NCBI GenBank assembly: GCA_004431415.1
Contig: QPMI01000532.1
Location: forward strand, 1 to 64,000
Length of the DNA: 64,000 nucleotides
From: Cyanophora paradoxa
Lineage: Eukaryota; Glaucocystophyceae; Cyanophorales; Cyanophoraceae
Direction of reading: 5' to 3'
Part shown: positions 22,714-34,499 of the stretch, piece by piece
Position numbering within the stretch: the stretch's first letter is position 1
Layout: each line of letters opens with the position of its first letter
Notes under the pieces: generated by a model
What the model was told of the DNA's origin: nothing
Seen by the model: only the letters and a program-made list of their open reading frames with translations
Database searches by the model: none
Program-made: the position numbers and the translations under genes

Positions 22714-24551
22714 CTAGGAGCTGGGGGCCCGGGAGCGGAAGGCGCGGAAGCGGGCGAGGTCAACGCAGGTGATCGTGATGTCGTCCTGCGGCGCCGAACG
22801 TGAACGCGTGAGCACGAGCTCGGGACGGGCTGTCATGATCAGGGCATATGGTTCGAGGCTTCGAATTCCGCACCGGCCAGCGCTCGCGGGCGAGGACCTG
22901 CAGAGCGCACGTTCGGCCTCTCATGCACGATCAAGAGCGCAGCTAACTAGAGCACATGGGACGAGCTCACCTGAGCGGCGAGGCGCTCACAGGCCTCCAT
23001 CGGCGATCTGCAGGAGCCGCGTGAGGCGCGCGCAGGGGCGAGGGGGGCGGCAGGAGGTAGGCGCGAACGGGGCGGCGGCGACGGTGCGGGCAACCTGCGG
23101 CCGTGCGGTTCGGGGCTCAGCGCGGGCGCGCCGCATGGCGCCGGCGACGCGAGCTGCCAGCCGGCAATGGCTCTCACCTCCTCGTTCGAGAGCGCTGCTC
23201 AGCGGCGTCAGCGGGGCGAAAAGAGATCTACAGGGCCCGGCGGCCCCGCGCGGCGCACAGTCGAAGAGGCCGTCGCTGGCGATGACGGCGTGGCTGTCTC
23301 CCTCCTCGAGCAGAATCTGCCGACAGCCTTCAGCTCACAGTTCGAAGGGCTTGGGGGGAGGGCGACGGACCTGCAGGCACTCCGGCTCGGCGCTGAGGCC
23401 GCAGCCCTTCAGCTCCCCGTCGCCGATCGCGCGAGACTGCGCGGCATCGTCAAGCAGGGCCGGTGCGGATTCGGATGCGGACGCGGGGCGGGCGGAAGGG
23501 GTCGCACCATGGCGAGGATGCCGCCGACGCGCGGGACGCGGCCGCTCGAGACGAACCCGCCCTGCCGCTGGACGCGGATCGCCTCCGTCTCCGGCTTCTG
23601 AGAGCGCGGGCGGCGTCAGAGCAGGTCGACGTCTCGTCGAATTCGCGGCATTTCGGCGGCGCAAAGCGATCGCGTGCCTGGTCGCGCGTGAGAGCGTACG
23701 GGGCGCCGTGCCGCACGAGAACGGCCCGGCTGTCTCCAAGGTTCGCGACGAGAAGCGTGTCTGTAAGGCAAACGAGGAGACAGATCGTCGATCCACAGTC
23801 AAGCCACGACTGGGGGAACATGGATCTGAACGCCGGGCAGGCCCCGGACACCGTGTCGCGGAGCAGCTTGAGGAGGGCTACGCCGCTCTTCTCCAACTTA
23901 GACATGCGGCTCAGCTGCACGCGCAACGTTTCCTGTATATACACGGAGGCGAATTCAGCGGCGACTCGGGAATCGCCGTGCCTGTTGCGACTGTGAGGCC
24001 TAGGCCAAGGCGTTCTCGCAAATTAAAGCTTCCTGGAGCTCACCCGTCGCAAATGGCGAAGAGGCCGAGCGGGTAGGGGTCCTCGCCTGGCCCGTACGCA
24101 CGGAAATCCTCGGCTGCGAAAGCACGCATCATAGGCCGGCGGCGGCAGCGCCGCGGCGATTTGCGCATGCATATGCGCGGGACCTGTTAGGAAATGATCC
24201 TGGCCCTTATGCGCTTCAATCTGCCCCTCGTTTCAATCAAAAAGCATCGTTCGCAAGAGGGGAGTATGGAGCACGTACACAGATCGTCGCGCTGGAGAAG
24301 CCCGATCGGACGATGCGCGGGTAAACGTGAATCGGCGGCTGCGGCGCATGCGGCGAAGGCTGCGGCGCATGTGGCGAAGCGTTCGCGCGAGCGTTCGCGG
24401 TATCCCAGCGTGGGCGGCGCTGCTCGGGCTGAGGCGAGGGCGACTCGCCGCTTGGGCGTGCGGTCGCGGTGTCTTCGGCCTCTCCATCATCCACGACTCG
24501 CGCGTCAGGCGTCGCGGGCGTCGGGCTCGGGCTTTCCGCTGAGCGCTTCAT
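22714..24551 (-). CDS. PP2C-type (PPM) Ser/Thr protein phosphatase
   Basis: Metal-dependent phosphatase. The first exon (24551-24281) encodes a disordered N-terminus with two SPHAPQP units, then YPRIVRSGFSSATI. Joining its GTGTACG donor to the acceptor at 24114 gives SEDFRAYGPG...LFAICDGHGD, the PP2C ED and DGHG metal-binding motifs. DCGSTICLLV and TLLVANLGDSRAVLV follow (about 23790-23700). An intron with a GC donor (23677) then joins to KPETEAIRVQRQGGFV and GRVPRVGGILAM, SRAIGDGELKGCGLS (about 23420), AVIASDGLFDCAP (about 23270) and the last motif DDITITCVDLARFRAF; stop at 22714. The core is complete. The GD pair in SRAIGD and the DG of SDGLFD are intact. The N-terminal exon assignment is my inference; without it the gene would begin near 24132. 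Head-to-head with the DCAF11-like gene. Confidence 0.85.
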
Positions 24552-24624
24552 TCTTGGAGGTAGCGCTGGGGGGTAGAGCTTCCGCAGGCTCCAGGAGCTC
24601 CTTCGGATAGGGAGGCCCGCTCGC
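24552..24624. promoter_or_regulatory. Shared divergent region, PP2C and DCAF11-like genes
   Basis: About 73-97 bp lie between the two start codons, depending on which DCAF11 Met is used (24625 or 24649). Geometry is the only evidence. Confidence 0.4.
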
Positions 24625-27134
24625 TTGCGATCGGATCGACTCGGCAGGATGTGGACTGTGCAGGATGACCTTCTCCCGGCGCCCGAGTCGGAGAGTGATG
24701 AGGAAGCCTGCGACTATGCCGCCGACGCCCCCTCCCTGCGGAGCACGTCTGCGGAGGTGCCGAGCCGGCCGCGGGCACGCCGGGCGCGCCTCCGATGCCT
24801 GACATCCGACCGCACGCGTCTGCAGTTTCTCGCATCCGACTACGCCGCAGCAGTTCGCCGCGCAACGGGCACGCCGCTGAAGCGTCGGCTCGAGTCGCCT
24901 CTGTCGGCGCTGCGCGCACGCGAGATGGGGCGGCAGCGGCAGCCGGCAGCGGCGCACATGTGCGCACCCGCGCCGTTCTACGTAGCTCCCGCTACTTTTC
25001 AATCTAAAGACTCCGATAAAATTAACGATCTGCCGCCCCCCGCTCCCTGGGAAGCGCGGCTGGCCATCCCCTCGCGCGCACCCTAGGCCTACCAGCCGCC
25101 CCGCCTGTCCCCGATGGCGCCCGCATTGCCCCGCGCCGTCCCCGCTTGCTGAGGAGCGCGGTTGCTCATCGGCGGTCTGCACCGCGCGGCAGAGCGCAGC
25201 GCTGGCTGCCGGGGGGCGATCCCGCCTTCGTCGAGAGGATGGAGGCGCGCGTGTACAACGGGCTGTGGGCGGGGGGCGGCGAGACCTTCGTCGCCTCGTT
25301 CCAGAACAATGTAATACGAGCGTACGACCCCCGCTCCTGGAGGGTGACCTCCCAGCTCCACGCGAAATACGGCGCGCGCGCCCCCGCCCTTCCCCGGCCC
25401 CGCCCGACGCCGGCGCCGGCGCCTCCTCCCCGCCGCCGCTGAGGCCGCTGCGCCGCAGTGCGGTGGACGACGACGTCGGTGGACGCGACGCGGGACGGCG
25501 GGGGCGTGCTGTACTCCTCGATCACGCCCCTCGTGCACCTCGCCAAGTTCAGCGACCCCGGCACCCACCACGCCTTCGACATGAGGCGCGCCCTCCCTCC
25601 CTTGCCTCCTTCGTTCGCATCGAGCACCGCATCATAGCGGGGCGTCGGAGGAGGACCGGAGCTTCGGGCTGTGGAGCTGCAAGTTCAACACGGACAACAC
25701 GGAGGTGATTGCCGGCTCCTCTGACTCCTCCATCTACGTCTACGACATCGCCAAGCGGGCCGCCGTCCTACGCGTGGAGGGCCACGCCGACGACGTCAAC
25801 AGCGTCGACTGGGCCGACCCCGACTCCCAGATCCGTGCGCCCGGCGCCCCGCCCTCGCCGGCGCCGACGCTTCTTAAGCTTCGCGTGCGGCCGATGTCGA
25901 CGCGGCGCGCGGGGGGCGGCGCGCAGTGTTCAGCGCGAGCGACGACGGGACGTGCAAGGTGTGGGACAGGCGGAACCTGGGGCGCGGCAACACGCCCGTC
26001 GGCGTGCTCGTCGGCCACACCGGTCTGCCCTTTCCGCCCCAACTCACCCCCTCCCCTTTTTTTGATGCAGCTCCGACCCGATCGATCCGCAGAGGGCATC
26101 ACGCACGTCTCGTCGCGGGTGCGGGCCCGCCCCGCCCCGCCCCGCCCCGTCCCACCTGAGCCCCGCTGATCACCTGAGCAGGGGGACGGCCGCTACCTGA
26201 TCACGAACTCGAAGGACCAGACCATCAAGCTCTGGGACATCCGCCGCATGTACGACGCCGGCCAGCACGCGCGCATGGCCCCGTACCCACGCCGCTTCAA
26301 CTGGGACTACCGGTACCCCCTTCCGCCTCCCCCCGCTCCCCCCCGGCGCTGAGGGCCCCGGGTACCGGCGCAGTTGGATGCAGTACCCCGGCGTGGGGCG
26401 CACCGTCGTGCACCCAAACGACATTTCACTGCAGACGTTCAAGGGCCACAGCGTCCTGCAGACCCTCATCCGCGCCTGTACCCCGGCCGGCCTCGCCGTC
26501 GCCGTCGCTGTCTCCTGACGCCCGCGCCAGACTTCTCCCCCGCGCACACGACGGGCCAGCGCTTCATCGTCTCCGGATCCTACGACGGCCAGGTCCCGTA
26601 CCCCCCTCCTCCCCCCCCCGCCCCCGCCCCTTCTAAGACGGGTACAGGTGTACATCTACGACACGCTGGGGGACCCGGAGGACCCCGTCCGCCTCCCCGC
26701 GCACGACGCCGCCGTGCGACCCTTTCGAAGCTTCTGGGCTCGGTCCTCTAGATTTTCGAGGCCAAGCTGACTTAGCGTTCTGGCAGGTGCGGGACGTGGC
26801 GTGGCACCCGACGGAGATGCGCCTCGTCTCGAGCAGCTGGGACGGATCCCTCGCCCTCTTCGAGAAGCCCGAGCGCTCCCTCGCCTCGGTCCGCCCCGCC
26901 TAGCCCAGCCTAGCCATGCCCGGCCTGCCACACTCACTCACGCCCGGCCCGCCGGCGCCGCAGGCCCGCAGCCTGGCGGATCCGGGGCTGGAGTCGCCGA
27001 CGGGCGCGCGGCGGCGGGCCCGGGGCCGCCCCGAGGGCCCCGCGGAGGCGTCGCCCTCGCCGCCCCCCGCGGCCGGCAGGAACCTCTCCCGGCTCATCGC
27101 GAGCTCCCTTCTCCGCACCCTCGGCGCCGGTTAG
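24625..27134 (+). CDS. DCAF11: DCAF11/LEC14B-like WD40 protein (CUL4-DDB1 substrate receptor)
   Basis: WD40 propeller of the family that recruits substrates to CUL4-DDB1 ubiquitin ligase. The acidic N-terminal exon (ESESDEEACDY) continues to KRRLESPLSALRAREMG, resembling the plant LEC14B N-terminus. Propeller exons: DPAFVERMEARVYNGLW (about 25230), RWTTTSVDATRDGGGVLYS (about 25462), SFGLWSCKFNTDNTEVIAG (about 25660), HADDVNSVDWADPDSQI, VFSASDDGTCKVWDRR (25928), YLITNSKDQTIKLWDIRR (about 26195), QTFKGHSVLQTLIR (about 26430), GQRFIVSGSYDGQVYIYD (about 26560, split) and VRDVAWHPTEMRLVSSSWDG (about 26788). The two DR-type WDxR signatures (KVWDRR, KLWDIRR) fit DDB1 binding. The C-terminal tail is Arg/Pro-rich; stop at 27134. 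One intron (25586) has a GC donor. Exons between the N-terminus and 25200 are uncertain. Confidence 0.88.
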
Positions 27135-27452
27135 CCGGCCTCCGCATGCACCCGGTGCCTCGCGCGCGGGGGCCCAGACCTGTACATCACTGTAGCAATA
27201 CACTAGCGCTAGCGATACTAGTACTATGATACACTGTAGCAATAGCTGTACATGCTGTAATTCGATCCTGTACATCGCGAACTCCGAAAAGTCCGATTGC
27301 GACGGCTACGACCGCTGCACGCGCGTTGCACTGCGCGGCATCTGAGATGTGCTGCGGCTCCTAACGGTCCTCCTGCACGCTGGTTGCTTAGCAGTATCCT
27401 GCGCGCTGGCCATGGTCGCTTCTAGCTAGATCTGGAGGCGGCAGCTGCAGGG
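27135..27452. other. Intergenic between convergent genes
   Basis: Holds repeated TACTAGTACTA / TGTACAT words at 27180-27270. No gene is visible. Confidence 0.4.
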
Positions 27453-28210
27453 TCACGCGTCGCCGGCGCCCGAGTGCGCGCCGGCGCCGGCGCCGGAGCC
27501 CCGCCGGTCGAGGCGGCGCTCGTCGATTTTGAGGGAGAGGCGCCTCGGGACGAGGGCGTCCAGAGACTGGCTCCTCGGGTCGTTGTGGATGGGGCTCGGC
27601 GCCTCCCCCGCGCCTGCCGAGGCCGAGGCCGAGGCCCAGGTCCGGTCAGCGACTGTACACGTATGCGCGTAGCGCGCGAGGAGCAAAGTGCACCGGCCTC
27701 CTGGCTGGCAGACGGAACGTAGGACGGCGGCGAGTGCGGCGCGCTCATCTTGCGCCGGAAGCCCGAGAATGCCCCGCCGTGGCTCGGCAGTGTGCCGAGA
27801 ATGGAGCTAGCGCTCTTGCCCGTTAATGAGATGGTTTGCGGTACTTGCGCGCCGGCGCGCGAGCTGTCGGACGGGGAGGGCGGCGGAGTCTGCTGAACAG
27901 GGGCGCTGGCTTCGGCGTACGCGTCCGAATGAGAGTCCGCAGGAGGCCGCGCCGGCACGGCGGAAGGCTCGCGGCGCAGGTGCAGCCGCATGCCAACGGG
28001 CTCTCCGAAGGTTTCGAGGTCGTCCAGCACCTCCTCTTCGACGTCGTCCTCGTGCGCACGCTTCTGAGCGGCGGTGAGCGCGCAACCAAAAGAACCGCCC
28101 GCAGCGGAGAACCGCCCGCGCGCGGCGCGTCGCACCCTCGGGGTGGTTGGCGGCACCGCTGGCGCATCGACGTCCATCGGCGCAGGCTCCTGCGGCTGCG
28201 GGCTGGACAT
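27453..28210 (-). CDS. Disordered protein of unknown function
   Basis: Start MSSPQPQEPAPMDVDAPAV at 28210, then basic PRVRRAARGRFSAAGGSFG, an acidic patch EDDVEEEVLDDLETFGEP (about 28045-27990), GMRLHLRREPSAVP, then ISLTGKSASSILGTLPSHGG and FSGFRRKMSAPHSPPSY (about 27750). A GT donor follows; the last exon begins near 27600 (IHNDPRSQSLDALVPRRL, SLKIDERRLDRRG) and stops at 27453. It is mostly Pro/Ser/Ala with conserved-looking short linear motifs, as in a nuclear or cytoskeletal regulator, but I do not recognise it. The frame choice of the last exon rests on the non-random peptide and the acceptor. Confidence 0.5.
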
Positions 28211-28488
28211 CGAATCGGCGGGCCCGCAGAACTGCCGCGACGACGGCGACAACAGAAACGCGCTTCGTCGAGGGGGCGACAACAGGAACGAGACAGCGGG
28301 GCGCAGCAGAGGGGAGAGCCGGGGCGAACCGCAGCTCAATGTTTGCGTAGCCCCCTGCGGCTGCTCCCCCCTTGTGCCTCGGCCTTCCACATGCGCGCCT
28401 CGGCCTTTTCTTCTAGTTTTAGCAGGCATCCACGTCCGCCCGACAAGACAGATCCCGGCAGCCATTGTGGCCCCAGAGCTGGGCGCAC

Positions 28489-29735
28489 ATGAAGAGCCGT
28501 GTCATATCGCCCGTGGGGGAGCCGCCAGACAGCGAGAAGCCTCCAGAACGATCAGAGGTGAGCTTTCTGTGTTAGATCGTTGAGAGCAGGCTCGCTTTTG
28601 GGGCAGGCGCGCTGAGTGACTCGCTTTCGCATGCGCAGGCCACGCCATCCTCCCACGCCTCGTCGCCCGCCGTCGAGCTCGATGTGTCGCCGCCGGCGCC
28701 TTCGTGGCTACCGGATGCCCATGTGCAAAGGAGGCGAGGCTCCTTCAGCCGCAGCCACGATGAGCCGCTCCAAGCCCCGGAGAATCGGGGGCTGGAGCGG
28801 CGCGTTGTCCTGTTTGCGTCCCTCCCCAGTTTCCTCATCGGATGTAAGCGTCGTCACTTCATTGGTTGCGCATGCCGCGCTCATGCTGGCACGGGCGGCA
28901 GGCACGAGCACGGCTTACCTGCCTGCGCTGCCTTCCATCCAGGAGGAATTCAGCACGACCTCGCTGCAGATCTCCGCGACCCTCACGGGCTACATGGCCG
29001 TGCAGGCGACGACCCCTATGCTCTGGGGGCCCATCAGCGACCGCGTCGGGAGGTGCGCGGCGCGGCGCGCGCGCTGGAAGCATGCGCTCCCTCCTTTCTC
29101 CCTCGCCCGACGCGCGCGGCAGGCGCGCGGTGCTGCTGGGGGCGATGGTCTGGTTCACGATCGCCTCCGTGCTCTGCGCCGTGGCGCCTAACATCGCCGC
29201 CCTCATCGCCTTCCGCGTCCTGCAATCCTTCGGCATTTCCCCGACGGTCGTCTGCGGCGCCGGTGCGCCCCGCGACGCGACGCGCCGCCCCCGCCGCGCG
29301 CGTCTCGCCGGGAGCGAGGCGAGCGCTCCTCCGCAGGTGCGATTGCGGACGTGGTGCCTGCGGAGCGCCGGGGCACGGCGATGGGCGTCTTCGGGCTGCT
29401 CCAGCTCATCGGCCCCGCGGTCGGCCCCGTAGCGGGGTGCGGCGCTCTTCGTCGTTCGCTCTGCTGCTCCGCGCCGCCTCCCCGTGCGGCGGCTGAAACG
29501 GCTCCGCACCTCCAGGGGTGTGATCGCGCGGGCCGTCGGCTGGCGCTTCATCTTCGTCTGGCTGGCCGCCACGGTACGGGGCGCCCCGCGCATGCGCGCG
29601 CGTCCGCCTGCCTCTCTCTCGCTCGCTCACCGCGCCCGCCCGCAGGCCGCCCTCATCGCCCTCCTCGTGTTCCTCGGCCTCCCCGAGACGCTGCCGGAGC
29701 TCATCCGCAAGCGCGCCGCCCGCGCCCGCGCGAGG

Positions 29736-29768
<33 letters not shown>

Positions 29769-31179
29769 TCCGACGCCGCCGGCCCTCGCGAGGAGGAGCA
29801 GGCCCCCGGCCTCGTGCGCCGAGCCGCCTCCCCTCCCCTCCCCCGCCCTCGAGCCCCCGACTGGTACTGACCGGTACCCGGGGCCGCCCAGCCGTTCTGG
29901 GAGGGCGCGAGGAGGATGGCGGGGGCCGTCGGCGCCCGCTGCGCCCGCTCCTTCGTGATCCTCGCGGAAAAGGAGATCCTCGTGCTCGCCTTCGTCGGGG
30001 CCGCCTCGTTCGCCGCGTGCTACGCCTTCCTCTCGACGCTCCCGGCCCTCGCCGCCGCCCGCTACGGCCTGGACCAGCTCATGACGGGCGTCCTCCTCCT
30101 CCCCTTCTGCCTCGGCTGCACCCTCGGCTCCTTCGTCGGTGCAGTACCCCCCCTTCCCACCCCCCACCCCACCCCACCCCCGCCCCTCCTCCGCGCGCTC
30201 CTCTGAGGGCCGGCCGCAGGCGGGCGAGCCGCGGACTACGCGCGGCGGAGGGCGCTGGAGAAGGGCGGGCGCTTCCTAGGGGCGCCGCTCGGTGCGGGGA
30301 GGCCGCCCCGCCCTTCCCGCCCCGTCCCGCGCCGCCCGCTCAACGGCGCGGCGGCGCGGCAGCGGTGGCGGGCGGGGCCTTCGTGAACACGGCGTGCCTC
30401 ATCTTCCTGGGGGCGTCTATGGAGGCAGGCCTCGCCCTCCTCGCCCTCTCCTCAGGCCCGCCCGCCCCCCCCCCCCCCCCCTCAGATCTGGCTGAAAGGC
30501 TGACCTAAAGGATTCCTCAGGGCTCATGGGCTTCTGGCACACCTTCACCCGCCCCGGCCTCCAGGCGCGCCCGCTCCGAAGCGAGCGTGCCCCCTCCCGC
30601 CCTCTTTTGACCCCCGCGCAGTCGACGGCGATCGAGATGCACCCGCGGGAGAGCGCGGCGACGGCGGCCGTGCTGACGTCCGTCCAGTACGCCTTCGGCG
30701 CCGCCGCCTCGCTGGTCTCCTCGGAGGCCGCCCGCGCCATCGGCTTCGGGCCCTACTTCGCCTGCCTGGCCGGCATGATGGCCTGCGCCGGGGCCCTCGC
30801 CCTCCTCCTCGCCCTCCGCTTCATCCGCCCCAAGCGGCCCGCCGGCGCCCCCGCCGGCGCCCCCGCCGCCGCTGCTCCGGAGAGGAGTAGCAGCAGCAGC
30901 CGGCCCTCGAAGGTCTCCCCGCTCCCCCTCGCCCCGCCCTCCCCCTACCCCTCCCGCTCCGCGGCCGAAGGCCCCGAGCTCTCCGCTGCCGCGGCCCCCT
31001 CGCCCCCGCGCCCCGGACCGGCCTCGCCCCCGCGCGACCCCGCGCGGGAGCGGGAGCGCGAGCGCGAGGGGCCCTACCCCCCCGGCCCGGGCCCGGGCCC
31101 CCGGGGCGACCCCGCGGGGCTCCCCGTCCGCCGCGAGGCCTCCGCCGCCGCCCTTCCCGCCCTGGACCCGGATTCCTAG
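28489..31179 (+). CDS. Major facilitator superfamily transporter, DHA1 (drug:H+ antiporter-like)
   Basis: Polytopic membrane exporter of the 12-helix DHA1 type (Bcr/QDR/FLR1-like). Exon 1 (MKSRVISPVGEPPDSEKPP) ends with GTGAGC at about 28557. Exon 2 (from 28638) has a disordered cytosolic part then helix 1, ERRVVLFASLPSFLIG. Next: TSTAYLPALPSIQEEF, LTGYMAVQATTPMLWGPIS and the DRVGRRAVLLG loop-2/3 signature split by an intron near 29055-29125. Then IADVVPAERRGTAMG, FGLLQLIGPAVGPVAGG (motif C-like), GWRFIFVWLAA, an Arg/Ala-rich central loop, LVLAFVGAASFAACYAFL, GVLLLPFCLGCTLGSFVG and SVQYAFGAAASLVSSEAAR. It ends in a 110-residue Pro/Arg-rich cytosolic tail. Stop at 31177-31179. Substrate unknown. 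Confidence 0.88.
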
Positions 31180-31933
31180 CGGCGTATTCTTCTTCGCTTT
31201 CCGTTTCGCTTGTGCAGATTTAGACTATTCTTAGGCCTGAAGGCGAGCGAGCTCAGGCGGGGCCGGGCCCGGCCCGTCGGCGCCTTCGAACTCACCCCTT
31301 GAAAAGGGGCATGTACAGAAATTGATCCCCGGGGGGCCCCAGCCGCGCACGGGCTGCTCGCCTGGCGAGTCAGTGGCGGCATCGATGCACTGCGGCATCG
31401 ATGCACTGCGGCATCATGCAGGGCGTCGCCGAAACGCAGAACGGTTGGCCACTGGGCCAGCTAGCGCTGCACTGGCGGCAGCGTTAGAGTTTGAAGTTAG
31501 TCGACGACTCGACGTTAGTTAGACGTCATGCCATGATGATTAGGCTCTCGAGTTTCAGTCAACCGTTTGAACATGCATCATGGCATACTACTAGGCTATG
31601 ACTCAGTGATATGGTCAGCTTCGAATCATCGATATCATGGTATCACGGTTTTGAGTTCGTATCCATGATCTTCATGATCTTCATGATCATCGGATCATGA
31701 TCATGACCATGCATTAATATTCCCAGTAGCTTTCAATGTTGCGCATCGTGATCATGATCATGATCATCACGGCACTGCGGCATGGCCGGCGCCGCCGAGC
31801 ATGCCATCCCTGGCCCAGTCCCGGCGGGCTAGCCGCTGTCACCCGCTGCACGCTAGCGCTGGAGGATCCGATGATCGGCCTCTGGAGATGTCTGAGCTTG
31901 GCCTCGGAGAATAGGCTCGGCCTCTGGAGAGCC
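31180..31933. other. Intergenic, rich in short palindromes
   Basis: No gene. Holds three tandem copies of GCATCGATGCACTGC (31378-31415) and a field of ATGATCATGATCATG-type palindromes (31660-31770). Confidence 0.5.
31378..31415. repeat. Tandem repeat GCATCGATGCACTGCG, about 2.5 copies
   Basis: Direct repeats of a 16-bp unit containing the palindrome ATCGAT. Confidence 0.7.
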
Positions 31934-32140
31934 CGCGATCGTTAGTTCCTCACTTTTCGCTACCAAACTGTGACTAACTGATCATCACACACGAAGAAGT
32001 CTCAGCCCGCCCTCGCCGGCGTGCGGCGGGGCGGGTCCCGGCCCCTCCGCAGGCGCCTCACTGCGGGAGGAGCGCCTCGGCGAGCTCCGCCTCCTGCGGC
32101 CGCGGCCGGCGCGGCGCGCTCAGGGGCGGGGGCGGGGGCG
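31934..32140. repeat. Left arm of inverted duplication (3' end of the Cys-rich gene plus its 3' flank)
   Basis: Matches 34500-34736 in opposite orientation. The shared core CATCACACACGAAGAAGTCT is at 31983-32002 and, reversed, at 34667-34686. The arm includes the stop and last codons of the Cys-rich gene. Confidence 0.8.
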
Positions 32141-34224
32141 GGGCGGGGGCGGCGGGGCGCACGGGGGCGCAGGCGGCGAGGCAGAGGTCGGCGGCGAGGC
32201 TGGCCTCCTCGAAGTCCGCCTCGCAGTCGGACCCCGCCTCCTCCTCCGCCTCCTGCGCGGCGGGGCGGGGCGGGGCGGGGCGCGGGTCAGAGCGCGCCGC
32301 GCGCGAGCAAGCTAGGGGATTCAGGCCGGCAGCGCGCCTGCATCCCCTCGTCCACACGGACATCCGACCGGTACACCGTGGGGCTGCAGCACGCCGCGCA
32401 GATCAGCTCGGCTCGGATCCCGGATCGGCGCGCGCGGGGGCGAGGCGCGCGCGAGGGCGGGGGCGGGGGCGGGCCCGGCGCGGGCCACGCACCACGCTTG
32501 GCACGATCTCTCCTGGCCGAGGGCCGTGCCCTTCGTGACGGCGTAGCTCTTGGCGGGAGTGAACTTGTGATGAGCTTTGAGGATGCTGCTCGAGTCTCCG
32601 TCCTTCCAGTACTGGAACTCGCGAAAGGCGCCGCCGCAGAGCTGGTAGATGGCGGCGTCGACTTCGGCGCTCCCGCCGTCGACGACCCGCTCCTGGGCGC
32701 TCAGGTCCATCGGATCGTCGGCGACGTCCAGCGCAAGCCGGATCGCCTCGTCCACCTCCTCAGGAGTCAGGCCGCTCGAGAATCGGAGGTACAGTTTGTC
32801 CTGCGGGCGCCCCGGGCCGCGGAGCCGGGCCGGGCGGGGCGAGTCAGCGCTAGCACGGTCTGGGAGGGCGGGCGGGGCGGGGCGGGGCGGGGCGGCCCTC
32901 GGCCGGCCGCAGGGCTCCGGCGCACATAAAGCAACCACTCGTTGAAGTCGTTCAGCGCGGCCTTGTCCGCGTCGGTCTGCTGCTCGGGCGCCTTGCTCGC
33001 AGCGGCGCCGCGCGCGTTGTACAGCGCTTGGATGCTGCCGTACTTCTGTTCGATGCCTTCCATGACGAGACGGGCGTTCTGCATCGTCCCCACCTCGTCC
33101 ACCTCGAACAGGGCGTCGCTCTTATCGAACAGCTCTTCCAGGCGGCCCAGCGTCTGGGCCTTCGCCGGGTCACGCGGCTCCGCCTTGCAGTTGTCGTACG
33201 GGTACACCCGCAGGATGCTCCGCGGCGTGCTGCGCGCGCCGCGATCGTGAGGGACGCCCTGCAGCCGGGGGACGGGCTCTGGATCCGCACCAGGGCGTGC
33301 AGCCAACCACCTCGTGCGCGCCCCCGATATCTAGCACACTGGTGGCCGTGGCTGTGAAGGCTTTCGAGCCCTTCGCGTCGCAGGCGACGTCTTCGGAGAG
33401 CTCGGGGGCGTCTTTGGAGAGCCCGGCAGATGAGTAGTAGACGTCAGAGTTCACCGCGCTTGCGGAGCAAGAGTCGTCGGAGTACGTGAACACGCCTGTG
33501 ACCGGCGGGCTGCCGGGTCGTGAGGCTCGACGTTAGGATCGCGCAGCGCCGGCTAAAGCGCCGGGGGCGCGGCGGCGGGCGCACCACATGGTGCAGGCGG
33601 CGTCCGTGCCGCCCATCTCGCCCGCGGACGCCTTGTAGTACACGGGGGTCTTCACGTTGCCGAGGTGGGCCCCGCGGCCGCACGAGGTAGCGATGCTCTG
33701 GTCCGAGAGCTCCCCCTTGTACGCTGCGGTGTAGAGGGACGTCCCCGCGCAGCTGGCATCGCTGAACGTCTCCACATTTGTCAGCGGCGGGCTGCGCGCG
33801 CCTCCCGCGATCAGCCGCGGCGTGAGGAGCTTGCAATATTAATTGATCGAAAGGCTGCGCGCTCAGGCGGCGGCCAAGCAGAAGCCGAGCGAACCACTGC
33901 GTGCACTTCACGTTCGTTCCAGAGTAGTACGTGGCCCCCTCCTTCGCGCATACCCGCACGATCTCGTTCTCCTCAACCGAGCTGCCGACCTTGAAGGAGT
34001 CCAACGCGGTCTCCTTGACATTCGCCGCGCACGCAGACTCGTCGCTCCACGATGAGATCTTCGACGGGGTGGTGCCCATCGCGCTCGGTGCCGATCCACG
34101 CGCCGCAGCTGAACGCGAACGCCGCCGAAAGAGCTGCAGGCCAGGAGGCTGCAGATCGCGACTCGCGAGCTGCTATAGCTAGCACTTGCGCTGCCATTAG
34201 CCTGCCAATGCCGGCCATATCCAT
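32058..34224 (-). CDS. Secreted cysteine-rich repeat protein, unknown function
   Basis: Start at 34224 with a hydrophobic, signal-like N-terminus (SAASWPAALSAAFAFSC); a short intron must restore the frame after it. Several repeats of about 65 residues follow, each opening with an aromatic-S-D-x-S-C motif and closing C-x2-W(C): SSWSDESAC...KCTQW (about 34050-33905), ETFSDASC...ACTMWC (33775-33585) and FTYSDDSC...VGC (33490-33295). A weaker one, FQYWKDGDSSS...SCQAWC, lies at 32620-32490. Between the third repeat and this is a helical segment (LRVYPYDNCKAE, ARLVMEGIEQKYGSIQAL, LTPEEVDEAIRLALD). The tail has CEADFEEASLAADLCLAAC and ends QEAELAEALLPQ with TGA at 32058. The pattern suggests an extracellular disulfide-bonded protein. 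The last exon is duplicated, inverted, upstream of this gene. Confidence 0.6.
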
Positions 34225-34499
34225 GATGCAGCCTCTTTCCTGGAGCCTGCCGGCCGGGTACAGTTAAACAAAACAACCAGGAAAGAGCGCGGGGCAACTT
34301 CAACGGACAAGTACCAGACCACCGTGCCAGTGGTGCCACTAGTAGGCTCACTACCGGCCCGGCGGTACTGTATAGCAGTGTATACGTATACGTATACCGG
34401 CACCGGCCTCCCGAGCTCGGAGCTCAAATCGATTTCGAATTCACTGAGTCATGGTTGGACGTCACGCGTATATTGCGCGCCCCGCCGCGCGGCGCCCCC

